NCBI GenBank assembly: GCA_020002185.1
Contig: CM034541.1
Span: forward strand, 30,102,345-30,166,344
From: Paraescarpia echinospica
Lineage: Eukaryota; Annelida; Polychaeta; Sabellida; Siboglinidae
Length of the DNA stretch: 64,000 bases
Direction of reading: 5' to 3'
A program made the translations under genes and the position numbers. Positions within the stretch are counted from its first letter, which is position 1, and every line of letters starts with the position of its first letter. This document shows, in pieces, positions 60,337 to 64,000 of this stretch. The notes beneath the pieces are model-generated. The model saw only the letters and a list, made by a program, of their open reading frames with translations, was not told where the DNA came from and did no database searches.

Positions 60337-62186
60337 GGCGCCAATTCCCGGAACCTGTCCACCTGTGAACGGGATAACTTATCAGTGAGAGTGTTAAATC
60401 GCCCTGGAATGTGGCGCGCTGCAAAATTGATATTATAATGCAGGCAAGCCAATACCAGTGGGCGAAGTAAAGCCATGATGTGGGGTTCGCGTGACGTCTG
60501 GTTATTAATTACCGGAACAAGTGCTTCATTATCCGTAAAAAAGCAGACACTCTTGTTTGCCCAAGCATTACCCCAAACGTGTACGGCTGCCATGATTGGA
60601 TATAATTCTAAAACAGCGACATTGAGTGAACGCCACGCCTCTGGCCACAGGCCCCAAAACCATTCTACTCCACACAAAGCCCCATAACCTATTCCCCCCG
60701 CAGCATCAGTGTACAGCTAAAGATAGTCACCTGTTATGAAGTCATCATCCAAGAAGAAAGATTTGCCATTGAAATGTTGCAAAAATTCTAGCCACACTTC
60801 TAGATCAAGTTTTGCCTGCCTCGTCAAGCGGATATGATAATGTGGCTTACGTACGCCGATTGTCAAATCGATTAAACGGCGTAAAAATGGTCTGACGGGT
60901 TTGATTACAGAACATGTGAATCCCAAAAACCCGAGTAGCTGTTGTAACTCCTTCAGTGTCACCTTCTGTCTGTCAAGAAAAGTCACTAGTAATGCCCTGG
61001 CTTTATCCAACTTATCCTCTGGAAGCCTAGCCTCTTGGTTGACTGTATGTAGAATAATTCCTAGAAAAGGGATCGAGGTGGACGGGCCAACTGTTTTATC
61101 AGGTGCTAGCGGTACCCCAATTTCCTTGCAAAGGTTAACAAATGCCATCAGATCCTGATTACACTTATCTGCTGAATCAGACACAATTAGGAAATCATCG
61201 ATCACGTGAATCATTGCTGTCACACCCAGTTTGACCTTTGCCACCCACTCTAGAGCCGTACTGAAACACTCAAAAATGGCGCATGAACTAGAGCAGCCCA
61301 TAGGCAAAACAGCATCCATAAAATACTGTCCCCTCCACCTAAATCCCAACATTGGCCTATCTGCTGGCGAGACTGGTATGATACGGAAAGCCGATTCGAC
61401 ATCTACTTTAGCCATGTACACAGGTTTTGGCGAATCCTTAATAACATCAATGGCATCCTGAATTGTGGCATAAGTGACAGATGATATATCCTTTGGAATG
61501 TAATCATTAACAGATGAACCTTCTGGGTGTGACAAATGGTGAATCATTCTAAATTCACCTGGGTTCTTCTTAGGGACAACACCTAGTGGGGAGATTCTGT
61601 AGTTATGACAGGAAGGAGGAACGTCATAAGGCCCCAGCACCCTGCCTAATGACAGCTCTTTCGCTATCTTCTTATCTATAACTTGTGAATATTCATCAGC
61701 AGATTTTAAATTGCATACATTGACATCAAACTGGGTTGGCAAGTCAAAACAACCTATTTTAAAACCATGTGAAAACCCATGTACAAGATACTTACGTAGG
61801 TCGCTGTCATAACCAGTCAACCTTTCATGCAAAACTGCAGGAGAAACCGGGGAGGGCAACTTACCTCCTGACCCAGGGGGGTGAACCACTGGCAGCTGGT
61901 TGTCTACCTGGGAAAAGTGTGTTACTTGAGGGCCCTGGTCTACCTGGGGGGCCTGGTCTACGTGGGGGGCCTGGTCTAACTGCGGGGTTTGGTCTAACTG
62001 AGGGGTTTGGTCGAGCTGGTGGGCTTGTAACCGGTGGGCTACTGGACTGTGGGCGTTTCCCCACGGTTTGAAAGCACCGCACAGCGGGATGGCCACTGCC
62101 GCCACACGACTGGCACTTGTGTGCAAAGTAGCAAGAGGCTTTGTCACACCACTCCCCCCGATTGTAGACAAAGCAGGGACCGACAT
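60270..62186 (-). pseudogene. Reverse transcriptase-RNase H of a Ngaro-like element, one internal stop
   Basis: The ATG at 62186 opens a 489-codon frame. RT motifs: FRMIHHLSHP (about 212-221), AKVDVESAF (259-267, catalytic Asp), LPMGCSSSCAIFE (about 294-306), VIDDFLIV (328-335, catalytic DD), PFLGIIL. A TAG at 60719-60717 stops it; the same frame resumes LYTDAAGGIGYG and continues as RNase H: VAVLELYPIMAAV (Glu), CFFTDNEALVPV (Asp) and GRFNTLTDKLSR (Asp), ending at 60270. The stop lies exactly between RT and RNase H. It is probably a CAG-to-TAG mutation, though readthrough cannot be excluded. The first 95 codons overlap Gag and hold a QLDQTP repeat. Confidence 0.9.
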
Positions 62187-63312
62187 ATGTGGACCGGGCC
62201 CTACCCTTGCTTGGAAAGGGAGAACTTGCCGGGCGTCTAACTGTCTGGGACGCCTTCAACCATAACTCCCAGTTGATGGAGTCCCAGGACCACCCCCTGA
62301 GATAACGCAGGGACCTAAATGCTTCATCATAGGTCTGCCAGTCACCCCCTTCCTCAGCCAGTCCCCGGATTATCTCTGCGTACTTAAGCATTTTAACTGC
62401 GAGCGACGTATTGGTTGGGAGCAAGAGGTATACAGACATATACAAAGTAAATGCCTGCAGCCACCGCTCGTAGGTAATGATTGCATGGCTAGCCCTGTTG
62501 GGGGATGGGCTTGTGGACACACCAGAAGTTGGGTGTGCAGTACCCCCATACATAGCTTGGCTATACTCCTGGTGCTGGAGGAGTGTTGGCTTCAACATTA
62601 TTGACAGGTCAATGTATTCGTCTGCCCAAATCTTTGCCCTGAGCCCATCGGGGATCCGGGCATCCAGAGGAAGGGAGGCGGATGCACATGACTCTATCAT
62701 TGCCCGAGCGGGGCCAGGCAACAACTCGAATAACTCTGTACCTGGTACGGTGTTAGTGTTTGGCCATGGGGTCACCCTTGCGTTGCCCTGGCAAGCCGAC
62801 ATGGGTGGCACAGTTTGGTTCGCGGCCAAGGGACGTGTCACTTCTGGGAAAGGACCGTGGCCGGAAGCGGCTGCCAGCTGGGCGGCGCTGCCAAAGGCGG
62901 CTGACACAGACGCCAATGCCGGATCTGGGCGCAGCACTGTTGGGGCCGGACGCAAAGCCTGTACCATCGAGTGTATCTCATGAAGCATCTTTTCCGATGC
63001 CGCCATCCGCCGCTCCATGTCCCGCTCCCACGCAGATTGTGGTCCGACTGGCCCGAGTGTGCCATTTACCACTGCCTGCAGATCGGTAGCGTCCTCGAAG
63101 TTCTCATGGACCGAACACTGCAATGGAGGCGTGCCCAACACGACGGGTGGTGGCGGGTAGGCGAGCAAGACGGGCGGTGGCGGCATGCCCCCCGAAACAG
63201 GCGGTGGCGGGGCGGCCAACGGGACAGCTGCGGCAGCCGTTCGCGAACGTGTCTGCCGAGTCAGCGATGCCCGACGCGCCGGTCGACCACGTCCACGTGG
63301 AGTTCGAGGCAT
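61861..63312 (-). CDS. Gag-like protein of a Ngaro-like element with Cys/His zinc-binding cluster
   Basis: The first ATG in frame is 63312 (MPRTPRGRGRP); the frame is open for 483 codons. The N-terminus is basic, then proline-rich (PPPPVSGGMPPPPV). A coiled-coil-like segment follows (WERDMERRMAASEKMLHEIHSM, in part), then a helical middle domain (YERWLQAFTLYMSVYLL). Near residue 390-425 lie CFVYNRGEWCDKASCYFAHKC and CQSCGGSGHPAVRC, a CCCH-plus-knuckle arrangement seen in Gag proteins of invertebrate DIRS-order elements. The C-terminus is an RPNPAV/RPGPPR repeat. It overlaps the pol frame by 326 nt. It looks intact. Confidence 0.85.
   Translation of the reverse strand: MPRTPRGRGRPARRASLTRQTRSRTAAAAVPLAAPPPPVSGGMPPPPVLLAYPPPPVVLGTPPLQCSVHENFEDATDLQAVVNGTLGPVGPQSAWERDMERRMAASEKMLHEIHSMVQALRPAPTVLRPDPALASVSAAFGSAAQLAAASGHGPFPEVTRPLAANQTVPPMSACQGNARVTPWPNTNTVPGTELFELLPGPARAMIESCASASLPLDARIPDGLRAKIWADEYIDLSIMLKPTLLQHQEYSQAMYGGTAHPTSGVSTSPSPNRASHAIITYERWLQAFTLYMSVYLLLPTNTSLAVKMLKYAEIIRGLAEEGGDWQTYDEAFRSLRYLRGWSWDSINWELWLKASQTVRRPASSPFPSKGRARSTYVGPCFVYNRGEWCDKASCYFAHKCQSCGGSGHPAVRCFQTVGKRPQSSSPPVTSPPARPNPSVRPNPAVRPGPPRRPGPPGRPGPSSNTLFPGRQPAASGSPPWVRR
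61925..62030 (-). repeat. 18-bp tandem repeat inside the Gag/pol overlap
   Basis: About five units encode RPNPxV/RPGPxx in Gag and QLDQTP/QVDQAP in pol. Both frames stay open across it. Confidence 0.85.
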
Positions 63313-63569
63313 TCTACAAATCAAATAACACCGCAGACAATCTCACAGTAGATAGAACAAGAAACGTAAGATATAGTGAATCTGATTAATGTAGACAAAC
63401 ACTGTCCGCAACAACGGTATCCACCCCAAACCGGAGCATTTTCAATATACCACGAAGTTACCTGTGCCACCAACCAATGTAAATTGTCAGACAAACTGCC
63501 AGTATACATACACTGCATAAGTAGATGGGTATACTTGTTGAAAACATTATGCCACAATGGTTCATACAC

Positions 63570-64000
63570 AATATAATAATCGCCTGTGGCCCTCCCACAT
63601 GTATAAACATGACAACTGTCTAGCATAAAATTTACCGGCATAACTGACAAAACCTCATCCATGTCTTGTCTGTAAGAGTCTACATATAAGTTAGAATAGT
63701 TGCCTGTGGCCTTCCCACAAAAACGTGCATAAACACGACAACTGTATAGCATAAAGTCTACTGGCATAACCAACAAAACTGTCATGTCTCATCCGTAAAA
63801 GTCTAAACACAATGTAGAATAGTTGCTTGTGGCCGTCATAACTAACAAAAATCCGTCCACTCTTGGTATGTAAGTCTACACACAATTTAGAATAGTTGCC
63901 TGTGGCCCTCCCACCAAAACGTATATAAATACGACAACTGTATAGCATAAAGTTTACCGGCCTAACAAACAGATATCCTTCCAGGATATGTCAGTCAGAG
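63570..64000 (-). repeat. 5' subterminal tandem repeats (about 120-bp units) of the second Ngaro-like element
   Basis: GTTGCCTGTGGCC(C/T)TCCCAC...CGACAACTGTATAGCATAAA recurs at about 63580, 63700, 63820 (shortened) and 63895. It lies upstream of Gag, where promoter and leader are expected. The 63321-63948 frames across it are repeat artefacts. Confidence 0.85.

Larger units (their letters stand above)
58897..64000 (-). mobile_element. Ngaro-like retrotransposon with Gag, RT, RNase H and tyrosine recombinase (5' end beyond window)
   Basis: The minus strand carries Gag (63312-61861), RT-RNase H (62186-60270) and tyrosine recombinase (60336-59386), followed by a B-like terminal region (59317-58897) that starts TTTATGCAAG beside a TA tract, as in the element at 10684. 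A region of tandem repeats lies upstream of Gag. Gene order and the YR plus RT/RH combination define a DIRS-order element; the absence of a methyltransferase and the B-repeat similarity favour Ngaro. Only one B copy and no A2 copy are present at the 3' end. At least two nonsense codons make it defective. Confidence 0.85.

Noticed and set aside
62477..63351. Plus-strand frames of up to 168 codons opposite Gag
   Set aside because: Shadows of the GC-rich Gag gene on the opposite strand.

Overview
The window is animal nuclear DNA, not prokaryotic. Spliced exons with consensus splice sites, long dinucleotide and tetranucleotide tracts, tandem satellites and decayed retrotransposons of at least four classes fill it. 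The mixture of Ngaro-type tyrosine-recombinase retrotransposons, CR1-like LINEs whose first ORF carries an esterase domain, and a Penelope-like element fits a marine invertebrate. A mollusc or another lophotrochozoan is my guess; the sequence alone does not settle the species.

Layout. 1-9.6 kb: dispersed repeats and a plus-strand set of small receptor-tail exons (3574-3643, 5663-5725, 8558-8620, 9509-9531) inside a tandemly duplicated segment; the exon phases join cleanly and encode paired YxxL-type tyrosine motifs. 10.26-22.3 kb: a minus-strand LINE (coiled-coil ORF1, EN-RT ORF2, 3' UTR) split by a 6.8 kb Ngaro-like element at 10684-17497. 22.4-26.5 kb: a plus-strand CR1-like LINE with many frame breaks. 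27-40 kb: simple repeats, a tRNA-like SINE, a weak transposase remnant, a Penelope-like fragment and paired dispersed repeats. 40-49 kb: mostly non-coding, with a second copy of the 0.9-2.4 kb repeat interrupted by a truncated CR1. 49.7-55.1 kb: the 3' half of a minus-strand host gene, five phase-compatible exons encoding an EGF domain, a stalk, one transmembrane helix and a cytoplasmic tail. 53.4-58.4 kb: two more LINE fragments, one of them in an intron of that gene. 58.9 kb to the right edge: a second, more complete Ngaro-like element (Gag, RT, RNase H, tyrosine recombinase) on the minus strand, leaving the window before its 5' end.

The most remarkable object is the 10684-17497 element. 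Its ends show the split direct repeat order A1-(body)-B1-A2-B2 typical of Ngaro elements. Its body carries a tyrosine-recombinase fragment and an intact-looking SGNH hydrolase ORF, but I see no RT, RNase H or Gag; the space is filled by a 40-bp minisatellite of about 45 copies and a second, roughly 29-bp satellite. The 58.9-64 kb relative has the RT and RNase H this element lacks, but its recombinase is broken at the catalytic arginine codon. The two share terminal sequence, insertion next to TA tracts and a covarying hairpin just downstream of the recombinase gene.
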